Assembly: GCA_002471345.1 (NCBI GenBank)
Contig: DKPS01000064.1
Location: forward strand, 4,235-68,234
Direction: 5' to 3'
Source: Saprospiraceae bacterium UBA7328
GTDB lineage: Bacteria; Bacteroidota; Bacteroidia; Chitinophagales; Saprospiraceae
Length of the DNA: 64,000 nucleotides
Under the pieces are notes generated by a model. The model was given only the letters and a program-made list of their open reading frames with translations. It was not told the DNA's origin and did not search any database. This document shows positions 32,330 to 41,025 of the stretch, piece after piece (position 1 is the stretch's first letter; each line of letters begins with the position of its first letter). The translations under genes and the position numbers were made by a program.

Positions 32330-33760
32330 ATGAGAAAAACATTATTACCTCTAATTTTCTCCCTATTCGTTGCATCAGTTTTTGCAAACTCAGTTGTAAA
32401 CATTGAAATAGAATACAAGAATTATGAAAATGACACCTTATTAATAGCATATCATTTTGGGGAGAAAATCCTTATCCAGGATACGCTCATAGCTAAATCA
32501 AAGTACAAATTTGAATATAAAAGAGAGGAGGCATTGGATCCCGGAATGTATATGCTTGTGGCAAAACCTAACAATACTTTTTTTCAATTTTTAGTAAATA
32601 CTGAAGATCAGGAATTTAGTATCAAAACGGATTATAAGGAGAAAGAAGCAACTGAGATATCAGGCTCAGAGGAAAATGAAGCTTTTTATAGTTACATCAA
32701 TTATCTCTCAAAACAGAGGGTGCTGTTATCAGAAATCGATACTCTGGTTTCGAAAAATGAAATAACTCAAGAAGAAGGGAATCAACAAAAGAGTGATCTT
32801 GCTGATACAGTAGAAGCGTATCAAAAATCACTTATAGAAAAGCATCAAGGCCAAGTGTTCTCAATGATTATAAATGCGAATATGACTTTTGAAGTACCTA
32901 GTTTTCAAGGAAGCGAAGAGGAGAAAGAGCTTCAAAAATATAGATACTATAAAGAGCATTATTTAGATGGGGTGGATTTGGGAAATCCAGCTTCTCTGAG
33001 AACTCCATTTCTCCATAAGAAGATTGATTTTTATATTGATAAACTGACTCCTATTAATGCAGATTCTATTAATCTATCATTGGATTTTTTATTGAATCAA
33101 ATGAAACCTGCAGAAAAGACATTTCAGTATTATTTAAGTCATTTCTTAAATAAGTATGGAAACTCAAAGTATATAGGTCTAGATGGAGCGTATGTTCATT
33201 TAGCCTTAAATTATTATGACAAAGGGCTCGCCCCGTGGGTCAAAGAGGAAAACCTGGAGGAAATAGTGAGTAATGCTAAAAGTATGGAGCCCACTTTAAT
33301 TGGGAAGATTGCACCCGATTTCACAACATTTGAAGAGGACGGAGATGAGTTTACATTGAGTTTGTTCCAAGCTGATTACACGGTGCTTATTTTTTGGGCT
33401 CCGGATTGTGGTCATTGTACAAAGGCAATGCCTTACTTAGTAGATTTTCAAGAAAAATACAAAGACGATGGTGTCAGAGTAGTTTCTATTTGTAACCAAA
33501 TCGGTAAAAAATATGAAACGTGTTGGACTGGAGTAACTGAAAAGAATATGATGACTTTTCTTAACACTGGAGATCAATACATGAGGTCAAGAGTAACTTC
33601 CAAATACTTTGTAAGATCTACACCTCTCATTCTTTTAATGGATAAAGACAAAAAGATTTTACTCTCAAAAATTCCAGCTGAAAATATGGATAGTATCATG
33701 ATGAATGTATTGGAGACTGAGGCTAAGAAATCTAAAGAAGTGATAGAGGAAAAAGGATAA
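32330..33760 (+). CDS. Exported thioredoxin-like protein with long N-terminal extension (DUF4369/DUF5106 type)
   Basis: 476 residues. Signal peptide 1-19. An N-terminal beta-domain of the DUF4369 type (about 22-110: VVNIEIEYKNYENDTLLIAY) is followed by a helical linker (115-310) resembling DUF5106. The C-terminal TlpA-like thioredoxin domain (325-470) has APDCGHCTKAMPYL with Cys360-Cys363 (CGHC), plus STPLILLMD with the cis-proline. A third exported thiol-redox protein in the window. It has 137 nt upstream and converges with rlmH 8 nt later. Confidence 0.88.
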   Translation: MRKTLLPLIFSLFVASVFANSVVNIEIEYKNYENDTLLIAYHFGEKILIQDTLIAKSKYKFEYKREEALDPGMYMLVAKPNNTFFQFLVNTEDQEFSIKTDYKEKEATEISGSEENEAFYSYINYLSKQRVLLSEIDTLVSKNEITQEEGNQQKSDLADTVEAYQKSLIEKHQGQVFSMIINANMTFEVPSFQGSEEEKELQKYRYYKEHYLDGVDLGNPASLRTPFLHKKIDFYIDKLTPINADSINLSLDFLLNQMKPAEKTFQYYLSHFLNKYGNSKYIGLDGAYVHLALNYYDKGLAPWVKEENLEEIVSNAKSMEPTLIGKIAPDFTTFEEDGDEFTLSLFQADYTVLIFWAPDCGHCTKAMPYLVDFQEKYKDDGVRVVSICNQIGKKYETCWTGVTEKNMMTFLNTGDQYMRSRVTSKYFVRSTPLILLMDKDKKILLSKIPAENMDSIMMNVLETEAKKSKEVIEEKG

Positions 33761-33768
33761 CTTCTTAC

Positions 33769-34233
33769 TTAGGGATTATGGTATTTTTCATTATTTAATA
33801 TGGTGAAAGACCTGTATAGTTGTTCTGTAAGTAATATCCTACACATGTCATGAGGTAATGTCAGTTGACTAAGAGACCATTTTGCATTCGCTTTTTCTAA
33901 AATAGAACTTTGAAATCCAAAGGCTCCCCCAATAATTATATTGATTTCTTTTGTAGATTGATTCTGAAGGGAAGCAATCATTTTTGATAATCCAATTGAT
34001 GTGTACTCCTTGCCTTTCTCATCGAGGCAAATGGAGTAGGCTCCCTTTTCTACATATTTCTCGAAGAGTTTAGCTTCTTTTTCTTTTTGAGTTCTGGAGG
34101 AGCTGGCTTTTACATCTTTCAGCTCTACAACCTCTATTTTAGCATAGTGTTTTAATCTTTTTAAGTAAAGATCAGTGGCTTCTTTAGTGAATTTTTGTTT
34201 AGCCTTCCCTATCCAGATAAGTCTTATTTTCAA
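33769..34233 (-). CDS. rlmH: 23S rRNA (pseudouridine1915-N3)-methyltransferase RlmH
   Basis: 154 residues from the TTG at 34233, giving MKIRLIWIGKAKQKF, the usual RlmH start. A TTG four codons earlier at 34245 is also possible. SPOUT fold with a C-terminal trefoil knot: ICLDEKGKEYTS, IIIGGAFGFQSSIL (SAM loop), SLSQLTLPHDMCRILLTEQLYRSFTI. The gene starts 1 nt downstream of the MFS stop, so the two are coupled. It methylates m3-pseudouridine 1915 in helix 69. Confidence 0.95.
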   Translation of the reverse strand: MKIRLIWIGKAKQKFTKEATDLYLKRLKHYAKIEVVELKDVKASSSRTQKEKEAKLFEKYVEKGAYSICLDEKGKEYTSIGLSKMIASLQNQSTKEINIIIGGAFGFQSSILEKANAKWSLSQLTLPHDMCRILLTEQLYRSFTILNNEKYHNP

Positions 34234-34234
34234 T

Positions 34235-35599
34235 TTAGGTAGCAATTGTTATGTCATCAGTATCCTCTACGTATCTCACTAAATATGCACCTATGCACAT
34301 TACTACTCCAGAGGCTACAAGAGAAAAAATGGCTTGATTTCCATACATATATTTCACCATTGGACCTCCAATCAAAGCATTCAGTATTTGTGGGATGGTG
34401 ATAAAAAGGTTAAATATTCCCATATAGATACCCATTTTGGCAGGAGGAATAGACCCTCCTAAAATGGCATAAGGCATAGCCAGAATACTGGCCCATGCTA
34501 TTCCTATACCAATCATAGGTAGAATTAGTAAATCTTTATCACCTATGAAGTATATAGAAATCAAACCTAGGCCTCCCATAAGTAAAGAGAAAGCATGTGT
34601 GTTTTTTCTTCCTATTTTTCGAGCAATAGAAGGAAGTAAGAAAGCATATACAGTTGCAACAAGGTTGTAAACACCAAAAATATAACCGACCATATTACCT
34701 GCATCATTGAAAGATTGGCTAGAACTATCCGTAGGATCTAGACCATATATATGTTGGGCTATTGCAGGGGTGGTGAATACCCACATTCCAAACAACGCAA
34801 ACCAACTACAAAACTGCACCCAACCTAGTTGACGCATTGTTTTAGGCATATTAGAAAAGTCTTCTTTAAAAGCAGTAAAAAAACTACGCTTATCAGAGTC
34901 ACTATCTTCTGGAACATCAGAAAACTCCTTCAGCTCTTCTGGACTATATTCTTTGGTTGTTACCAAGGTCCAAATAATGGCCATCATCAAAATAATGGCT
35001 CCTATTATAAAGGACCATACCAAGTTAGCTGGTAGACTTCCATCTGTAGCGGTAGTAGCCATGTTAAACCAATCTGCCAGAATTGTAGGGAGCCAAGAAC
35101 CTATCACAGCTCCTATTCCAATTAATACGGTTTGTATTGAGAAGCCAGCAGTCCTCTGCTCGGTCGGCAGATTGTCAGCTACTAGAGCTCTGAATGGCTC
35201 CATTGCAATGTTAAAAGATGCATCCATTACCATCAGCATACCTGCTCCTACCCATAATGCTGGAAGAAAAGCCACGAACATATCTGCATTTGGCATTAGA
35301 ATAAGTCCAATTGAAGCTAGAACTGCTCCTAAAAGAAAATATGGTTTTCGCCTTCCAAGACGTCCCCAGCTCTTATCGCTTAAATGTCCAATAATGGGTT
35401 GTACAACCATCCCGGTCACAGGTGCGACCAACCAAAACCAGGACAATTCATGAACATCAGCGCCAAATGTTTGTAAGATCCTACTTGCATTACCATTTTG
35501 GAGACCAAAACCCATTTGTATACCTAAGAAACCGACCGACATATTCCATATGGCGGCTCTTGACAAACGTGGTTTTGCTTTCGTTTTTAGTTCATTCAT
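34235..35599 (-). CDS. MFS transporter, SLC45/glycoside-pentoside-hexuronide-like, probably sugar
   Basis: 454 residues with about twelve membrane segments. The N-terminal half carries PIIGHLSDKSWGRLGRRKPYFLLG, a MFS loop 2-3 motif with the RLGRRKP arrangement of sucrose/maltose-type SLC45 and GPH transporters. FNIAMEPFRALVADNLP is also typical. Such proteins import di- or oligosaccharides with protons. The gene sits 3.9 kb from, and on the same strand as, the amylase-GH65-pgmB genes, so maltose is a good candidate substrate, though four unrelated genes intervene. Confidence 0.87.
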   Translation of the reverse strand: MNELKTKAKPRLSRAAIWNMSVGFLGIQMGFGLQNGNASRILQTFGADVHELSWFWLVAPVTGMVVQPIIGHLSDKSWGRLGRRKPYFLLGAVLASIGLILMPNADMFVAFLPALWVGAGMLMVMDASFNIAMEPFRALVADNLPTEQRTAGFSIQTVLIGIGAVIGSWLPTILADWFNMATTATDGSLPANLVWSFIIGAIILMMAIIWTLVTTKEYSPEELKEFSDVPEDSDSDKRSFFTAFKEDFSNMPKTMRQLGWVQFCSWFALFGMWVFTTPAIAQHIYGLDPTDSSSQSFNDAGNMVGYIFGVYNLVATVYAFLLPSIARKIGRKNTHAFSLLMGGLGLISIYFIGDKDLLILPMIGIGIAWASILAMPYAILGGSIPPAKMGIYMGIFNLFITIPQILNALIGGPMVKYMYGNQAIFSLVASGVVMCIGAYLVRYVEDTDDITIAT

Positions 35600-35829
35600 T
35601 CAAAGGGATTATGTTTTGACTAGTCATTTTCACACTGAAAAATACAACCTTAGAGCACAATTTTATAATGCTCATGAGTATATAGAAACATTGATGTAAA
35701 GAGGGGTTGCGTGAACAATCAAAGAATTATGTACTTATGGAGTGAGTAGAACTTTTATTCTAAAATCAGCTTCATTTAGTTGCCATTCATGTTCATATGG
35801 ATTTTCTTCGTAACTGATTTATAATCGAT

Positions 35830-36504
35830 ATGAAATATTACAAGTATTTGATAATTCTGCTTTTTATTAGCCTCTATAGTTGTATAGGTGATGATATAGT
35901 TGAAGATTTTGTTGAGCCTCAATTGAGGTTCATAACCGCTTTAGATACAATAGGTATCGATGAAACAATTCAATTACAAGTTCAGTTTTTTAATAATGTC
36001 GGTAGAGCCGAAGACACTGAAGTTAGTTGGTCCAGTAGCAATGACAATATTGCAATAATTAGCGAGGATGGATTGTTATGGGCAAGGGAGAAAGGGGAAG
36101 TCATTATTTCAGCCACTATTAATTATGAAGGAGAGGCTATAAGAGTGGAGAAGGTAATAGCCGTCGATGAAGAAACCATTGAAGTTCCGAATGAAAGAAT
36201 GGGGAGCTTAAGATCAACGAGTTCTTATGCTTTGAAAGGAGACTTTGTATTGACATCTACAGAGACAGGAGTTAATCTAGCTTTTGGTGAAGATTATGAA
36301 ACTGATGATGTGTTGCCAGGACTATATATATATCTAACCAATAATCCAAGTACAGTAAATGATGCTTTGGTAATAGGTGAGGTGACTACGTTTAAAGGTG
36401 TACATAATTATGAAATCGATGATGTCGCTATCAATGATTACAGCCATGTATTATATTTCTGTAAGCCATTCAATGTAAAAGTTGGTGATGGTGTATTTGA
36501 ATAA
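35830..36504 (+). CDS. DM13-like lipoprotein with Ig-like domain
   Basis: 224 residues. Lipoprotein signal ends LYSC18. A bacterial Ig-like Big_2-type region spans about 32-108 (TIGIDETIQLQVQFFNN, WSSSNDNIAIISEDGLLWAREKGEVIISA). The C-terminal 90 residues fit a DM13 domain: ALKGDFVLTSTE, PGLYIYLTN, IGEVTTFKGVHNYEID, and YFCKPFNVKVGDGVFE with the conserved Cys in YFC. DM13 is found in animal and bacterial surface proteins and has been proposed to take part in redox or cytochrome-like chemistry, but this remains unproven. Followed 21 nt later by a barrel-like protein. Confidence 0.75.
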   Translation: MKYYKYLIILLFISLYSCIGDDIVEDFVEPQLRFITALDTIGIDETIQLQVQFFNNVGRAEDTEVSWSSSNDNIAIISEDGLLWAREKGEVIISATINYEGEAIRVEKVIAVDEETIEVPNERMGSLRSTSSYALKGDFVLTSTETGVNLAFGEDYETDDVLPGLYIYLTNNPSTVNDALVIGEVTTFKGVHNYEIDDVAINDYSHVLYFCKPFNVKVGDGVFE

Positions 36505-36525
36505 TCACATTCATATTAATTAGAA

Positions 36526-37383
36526 ATGAAAAGAATACTAATCTTAATATCATCATTCTTTATGTTCAGCTCAGTCTATTCGGGTGGAGGATGGCCTCAA
36601 CCTAAAGGGAAGGGGTATTTCAAATTATCTGAATGGTGGGTTAACGCTGATCAACATTATACTCTTGGAGGCCTCAAAGACCCAAATGTTACCACGGGAC
36701 TATACAATACCACATTTTATGGTGAGTATGGATTTACTAACAAATTTACAGGAGTTATAAATGTTCCATTGCTCAGTAGGAATGTTGTCAATAATTTGAT
36801 ATCAGGAACAACCAATGAAATTATTACTCCCGGTGAAGCAATAAACTCTCCGGGAGATGCTGAGATCACTTTGAAATATGGAGTATTTCAACATTCTGCT
36901 ATATCGATTTCAGCTTCAATAATCTTTGGAATACCTCTTGGTGAAAATGCTGGAGGACTAGCTGGAAATTTGCAAACAGGGGATGGTGAATTCAATCAAA
37001 TATTCAGAATTGATGCCGGTATACCCTTAGGCGGTAATGATGCATTTTCTGCTTATGGAAATGTATATGGAGGATATAATCTAAGAATTCGAGGGTTTTC
37101 AGACGAAATAAGATACGGAGCAGAATTGGGGATAGGAATATTTTCTCAAAAATTATATGTGACTGGAAGATATGATGTTATAAAATCAAGGAATAACGAA
37201 GAGTCAGGAGCAATAGATGGTTCTTTCTTTGCTAATAATAGTGAAGTTACAAGTCTGACTGGAGAAATATCCTATCAGATAACATCTAAAGTGGGTGTTT
37301 CGGCAAGCTATGGAACGGCTTTAGATGGAAAAATTATTTATGCTGCACCTTCCTATTCTTTTGGAGTGTTTTTAAAGGTCTAA
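36526..37383 (+). CDS. Putative outer-membrane transporter-like barrel (XagA-like)
   Basis: 285 residues with a signal peptide (1-19, ending VYSG). GGWPQPKGKGYFKLSEWWVNADQHY at the mature start and the repeated antiparallel strand pattern (FYGEYGFTNKFTGVINVPL, DAEITLKYGVFQ, GEFNQIFRIDAGIPLG) fit a porin or transporter-like barrel, resembling XagA-type proteins. It ends YSFGVFLKV, with an aromatic near the terminus. Directly after the DM13 lipoprotein with 21 nt between, so the two probably work as an outer-membrane complex. Substrate unknown. Confidence 0.65.
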   Translation: MKRILILISSFFMFSSVYSGGGWPQPKGKGYFKLSEWWVNADQHYTLGGLKDPNVTTGLYNTTFYGEYGFTNKFTGVINVPLLSRNVVNNLISGTTNEIITPGEAINSPGDAEITLKYGVFQHSAISISASIIFGIPLGENAGGLAGNLQTGDGEFNQIFRIDAGIPLGGNDAFSAYGNVYGGYNLRIRGFSDEIRYGAELGIGIFSQKLYVTGRYDVIKSRNNEESGAIDGSFFANNSEVTSLTGEISYQITSKVGVSASYGTALDGKIIYAAPSYSFGVFLKV

Positions 37384-37390
37384 ACTTTAA

Positions 37391-38932
37391 TCAGGAACAT
37401 TGAAGCCACTCACTTCCTTCTTTGTAATCGATAAAAGGAGACACTTGAGAGTGCTCTTGAAAAGAACAGACCAGACTTTTCACTTCTTGCTTTAATATAT
37501 CTATACAGCTCTCGATTAATTCATTTTTAAAACCACTTTCACCAAGATGTAATACCATGTTAGCAGATGCGACTCTACTAATTATTCTCCCAAGTTCTAC
37601 TAGTTTTCGTTGAGAGAGACCTGCTTCTAATGTGATGTTTAGCATCTTTTTAAAGTGATCTTGAGCACGTTCTACAAGTTCAAAAGATTTGAAATACTCA
37701 GACAGGTTTAGAGTTTTTTGGCGGGTCATTTTTTTAAGGACCATTTCGCCTATTTGCGAATAAAGCATCTCATTTGATCCTTCAAATATTCTGAAAGGTC
37801 TGGAATCAACAATTCCTCTGGAAGCCACATGCTCTTCTCTATATCCCATAGCACCATGAAGTTGTACAGATGTTTGGGCACAGTCTTGCATTAAGTCAGT
37901 GATGAACGCCTTCATAGTATTAGCCTCTATGGCATCTCCAGCCACATTATTATCTATTCCACTGAACTGTGAACTCCTATGACACATTGCAGAGCAGATA
38001 GTGAAAGCACTTTGTATTTTGGAAACCTGATGTTTAATGCTGTCTAACTCTAATAGAGATTTGCCTCCAACATACCTTTTGGTACAATATTCTAAGGTAT
38101 CATCTAACATCCTTCTAATAAAGCCCATTGCCATTCCTGGAAATTGTAACCTGCTTCTATGAAGTAGGTCCATCATCAATTTCAAACCTGTAGATTCAGG
38201 TATCAGTTTATTTTCTTCTGGAACAGTAATATCAATTTCATTCAATCCATAAGGAATAGGGTAGAGACCGATATTGTTATAGTATTCAAGTACTTTAATC
38301 TTTTGCTTTGGATCATGTTCATCTGTAATGAAGAAGTCTATATCTCTTCCTAAAGACCCACTTTCACTTTTCTTTCTACAAGTCATTACCCAATAATCTG
38401 CCATTCCAGTCAGCCCCTGCCAATGTTTAGTGCCTTTGATATGATATTTGTCACCTATTTGTTGATTTGAAGTTTGCATATTTAAAGCATCGCTCCCATA
38501 ATCTGGTTCGGTGATCATAAGGCCACCCATATGCTGATCCTTTAGAAATTTTTCAAATATTCTCTTTTTTACATTCTCATGACCATACTTTCCTAGAGGT
38601 TCTATAAAAAGCGCAATATTGATCCCAAATACTAAAGAAAGTGACAGCGACTCATAAGATGCTGCTTCAAGAATACTTAAACATTCTTTTACATGTGAGC
38701 CTCTTCCTCCATATTCAGATGGAATTGCTACTGATAACGGCACAGCAGACAAAATCTCTTTTAAGACATGAGAAGGGAATCTTCTTTTCTTTGAAAATTC
38801 GGTTATATCATCGATTTCATAAAAGGCTTTATGAAGTGAAGAATTGACATTTTTAAGAAAGGCCTCAAAACATGGCTGAGTGCCGTTCTGTTCTAAAGTT
38901 TGGTTGATGTTAGGCGATACGATTTCTGACAT
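37391..38932 (-). CDS. Acyl-CoA dehydrogenase-like flavoprotein
   Basis: 513 residues from the ATG at 38932 (MSEIVSPNINQTL). A longer frame to 38974 has no homology-like features. Helical N-domain, the beta-domain with LMITEPDYGSDALNMQT and HWQGLTGMADYWVMT, and the C-helical domain. RIFEGSNEMLYSQIGEMV holds the catalytic base Glu in the (Y/F)EG-x-N/T position of acyl-CoA dehydrogenases. It is longer than simple MCAD (about 390) and has a C-terminal extension with helices. Possibly acts on an unusual acyl-CoA or acyl-carrier substrate. Its 3' end lies 7 nt from the convergent barrel gene. Confidence 0.85.
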   Translation of the reverse strand: MSEIVSPNINQTLEQNGTQPCFEAFLKNVNSSLHKAFYEIDDITEFSKKRRFPSHVLKEILSAVPLSVAIPSEYGGRGSHVKECLSILEAASYESLSLSLVFGINIALFIEPLGKYGHENVKKRIFEKFLKDQHMGGLMITEPDYGSDALNMQTSNQQIGDKYHIKGTKHWQGLTGMADYWVMTCRKKSESGSLGRDIDFFITDEHDPKQKIKVLEYYNNIGLYPIPYGLNEIDITVPEENKLIPESTGLKLMMDLLHRSRLQFPGMAMGFIRRMLDDTLEYCTKRYVGGKSLLELDSIKHQVSKIQSAFTICSAMCHRSSQFSGIDNNVAGDAIEANTMKAFITDLMQDCAQTSVQLHGAMGYREEHVASRGIVDSRPFRIFEGSNEMLYSQIGEMVLKKMTRQKTLNLSEYFKSFELVERAQDHFKKMLNITLEAGLSQRKLVELGRIISRVASANMVLHLGESGFKNELIESCIDILKQEVKSLVCSFQEHSQVSPFIDYKEGSEWLQCS

Positions 38933-39042
38933 TATATGTTTTAGTAGAACAGAAAAAACAAAAGAATCAAACATTTGACGTCCTCCGCAATATATTCATA
39001 GAATATTTAGGAAGCGAATGAATGCCAGTATAATAACAATGA

Positions 39043-39561
39043 TTAAGACTTTTTGTTGAAGAAACTTTGCCTTAACATTGAAAACCTGATTTCATCATAA
39101 AAGCTACCATTTTTAAAAATGGCCTCTTCAGAAATGCCTTCATTTTTAAAGCCGCATTTTTCAAGAACGCGACAAGAAGCTTGGTTAAATGAAAATACTG
39201 AAGCATAAATACGATGGCACCCAATTTCAGAAAAACCAATATTCAAAACAAGATCTATAGCCTGAGTCATAATACTCTTTCCCCAATATTGTTCTCCTAG
39301 CCAATACCCTAATTCCAAGTTTTGAGCATAGACATCATCTTTTACATGGAGTCCAATAATTCCGGAAAATTCACCATGATATTTTATAGCCCATCGATGA
39401 TCAAGTGATTCTTTGTTGTTAAAATCAATAAACCATTCTGCATCTTTGAGGGTATATGGATGGGGAAATACATCTCTTAAGTTATCAGATATGTTTTTAT
39501 TGTTAGCTATTAAAGCCAAGTTTTGAGCATCCTTCTTATTAAGTTTTCTAACACTTACCAT
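39043..39561 (-). CDS. GNAT acetyltransferase (RimJ/RimL type)
   Basis: 172 residues of the Acetyltransf_3 group: VRKLNKKDAQNLALIANN, LGYWLGEQYWGKSIMTQAIDLVLNIGF (the pyrophosphate-binding Q/R-x-x-G-x-G region reads EQYWGKS, so Gly is partly conserved), IYASVFSFNQASCRVLEKCGF with the family's N-x-x-S-x-x-x-L-E-K-x-GF motif, and E/A at the end. Acceptor unknown: it could be a small molecule or ribosomal protein N-terminus. 29 nt downstream of the amylase gene on the same strand, possibly a passenger. Confidence 0.85.
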   Translation of the reverse strand: MVSVRKLNKKDAQNLALIANNKNISDNLRDVFPHPYTLKDAEWFIDFNNKESLDHRWAIKYHGEFSGIIGLHVKDDVYAQNLELGYWLGEQYWGKSIMTQAIDLVLNIGFSEIGCHRIYASVFSFNQASCRVLEKCGFKNEGISEEAIFKNGSFYDEIRFSMLRQSFFNKKS

Positions 39562-39590
39562 CTGAATTTTCTAATAAACGAGCCACTAGT

Positions 39591-41021
39591 CTATTTACCA
39601 TAGCTTCCATCTAATACCATATATTGCCAAGGACCTATTTCCATTGTTTTTTTAGCAGTGGCATCAAATAAAGAATTGGTATGAATATTTCTAAAATTTT
39701 CAAAAGATATATCAAGACTATACTCCTGAGTTTCATTAGTTAGATTTATAATCACAACTGCATCATCATAATTACCCTTTCGTCTGAATGCAAGAACTTC
39801 ATTACTATCACTAATGAATTCTATTTCTGCTCCTCCTTCATTTCTAATTGCTGAGCATTGATCTTTAAATGCAAAAAGATTTTTATAAAAATCTTCATAT
39901 TGTATATTATCCCAGTGAATGGTGTCTTTTTCAAAGAAAGGTACCCTGAAGTTAAGTGGTATTTCTTGACCATTGTATAGGAGCGGCATTCCATCAAAGG
40001 TAGCGGCTAGAACAGCTAAAGCTTGATGACCTGCTCCCATCCTGTCCATTACAGTTCCAGCCCAAGTATTTTCATCATGGTTTGAAGTGAAATGAATGCT
40101 AAATCCTTTTTTGAATTGTGATCGATCTTTTTTTAACCATTTCCTTATATCCTCTACATTTTTTTCACCTTGAGCAATTTCATTCATCAGGTGATGAAAA
40201 CTCCAACCATATGTTGCATGAAAAGCACCACTATTTCTATGGTAGGGAACTTCAGATTCTGCTAATAAGAATAGTTCTTTAGGAAGTTTAGAAAACTCTG
40301 CCTTCATCTGATCCCAAAAATCATCTGGAATTCCATGTGCCACATCCACTCTAAATCCATCGATATCTGCTTCCGTAACCCAGAATTTCATGGACTCCAG
40401 CATAGCTTGCCTCATTTCTTGGTTATTATAATCCAGATCTGCTACATCTGTCCATCCCCAAGGCTCCCCAGTTTCGGGATTTATTGGATCTGTGATTTTT
40501 CCATCTTCATCTTTTGTATACCATTCAGGATGATTTGTAATCCATGAATTATCCCATCCTGAGTGATTTGGTACCCAGTCTATAATCACTTTCAGTCCTT
40601 TTTCATGAGCAACCTTCACAAATTCTTTGAAATCCTGAGTAGTTCCCAAATCTGGATTTACACTTTTATAATCTGCCACTGCATATGGACTACCAAGGTA
40701 TTTTGCCCTTTCTAATGGATCTTTTATTGATTCTACTAGCTCTCCATTGGTAGCCTTTCTATTTTTCATAGATATAGGATGGATAGGCATAAACCAAAGA
40801 ATATCTATCCCCATAGATTTTAGCCGTGGAAGGTGAGTTTGAAAAGCATTGAAAGTCCCTTCTGCAGTTACGTTTCTAGTATTAACTTCATAAAGTACTG
40901 CTGATTCCGCCCATTTCGGAAGAGGTAGACCATCGGCTGATTCACTTACTCGTGTGCCTGTATCTTGGCATCCAAATAACATGAGGAGGCAGAGTAGGAA
41001 GAATGCTATGATTTTGTTCAT
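39591..41021 (-). CDS. Alpha-amylase family (GH13) lipoprotein
   Basis: 476 residues. Lipoprotein signal ends LMLFGC18. GH13 catalytic triad: Asp226 in DGFRVDVAHG (nucleophile), Glu255 in FLLAESEVP (acid/base) and Asp316 in TSNHDENTW. Conserved DWVPNHSGWD, plus a C-terminal beta-sandwich. As a surface or periplasmic anchored enzyme it should release maltooligosaccharides or maltose. It is 4 nt downstream of the GH65 phosphorylase, with pgmB upstream, so the order pgmB-GH65-amylase forms a transcription unit for alpha-glucan use. Confidence 0.92.
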   Translation of the reverse strand: MNKIIAFFLLCLLMLFGCQDTGTRVSESADGLPLPKWAESAVLYEVNTRNVTAEGTFNAFQTHLPRLKSMGIDILWFMPIHPISMKNRKATNGELVESIKDPLERAKYLGSPYAVADYKSVNPDLGTTQDFKEFVKVAHEKGLKVIIDWVPNHSGWDNSWITNHPEWYTKDEDGKITDPINPETGEPWGWTDVADLDYNNQEMRQAMLESMKFWVTEADIDGFRVDVAHGIPDDFWDQMKAEFSKLPKELFLLAESEVPYHRNSGAFHATYGWSFHHLMNEIAQGEKNVEDIRKWLKKDRSQFKKGFSIHFTSNHDENTWAGTVMDRMGAGHQALAVLAATFDGMPLLYNGQEIPLNFRVPFFEKDTIHWDNIQYEDFYKNLFAFKDQCSAIRNEGGAEIEFISDSNEVLAFRRKGNYDDAVVIINLTNETQEYSLDISFENFRNIHTNSLFDATAKKTMEIGPWQYMVLDGSYGK

Positions 41022-41025
41022 GATA

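Noticed and set aside
34953..35453. 166-codon open frame on the + strand opposite the MFS transporter
   Set aside because: It lies wholly antisense to a clear 12-helix transporter. Its composition follows the complement of hydrophobic codons and it has no start context or recognisable domain.
37391..38974. Acyl-CoA dehydrogenase start at 38974
   Set aside because: Fourteen leading residues (hydrophobic, no homology) are more likely leader DNA. ATG 38932 gives a normal cytosolic start.
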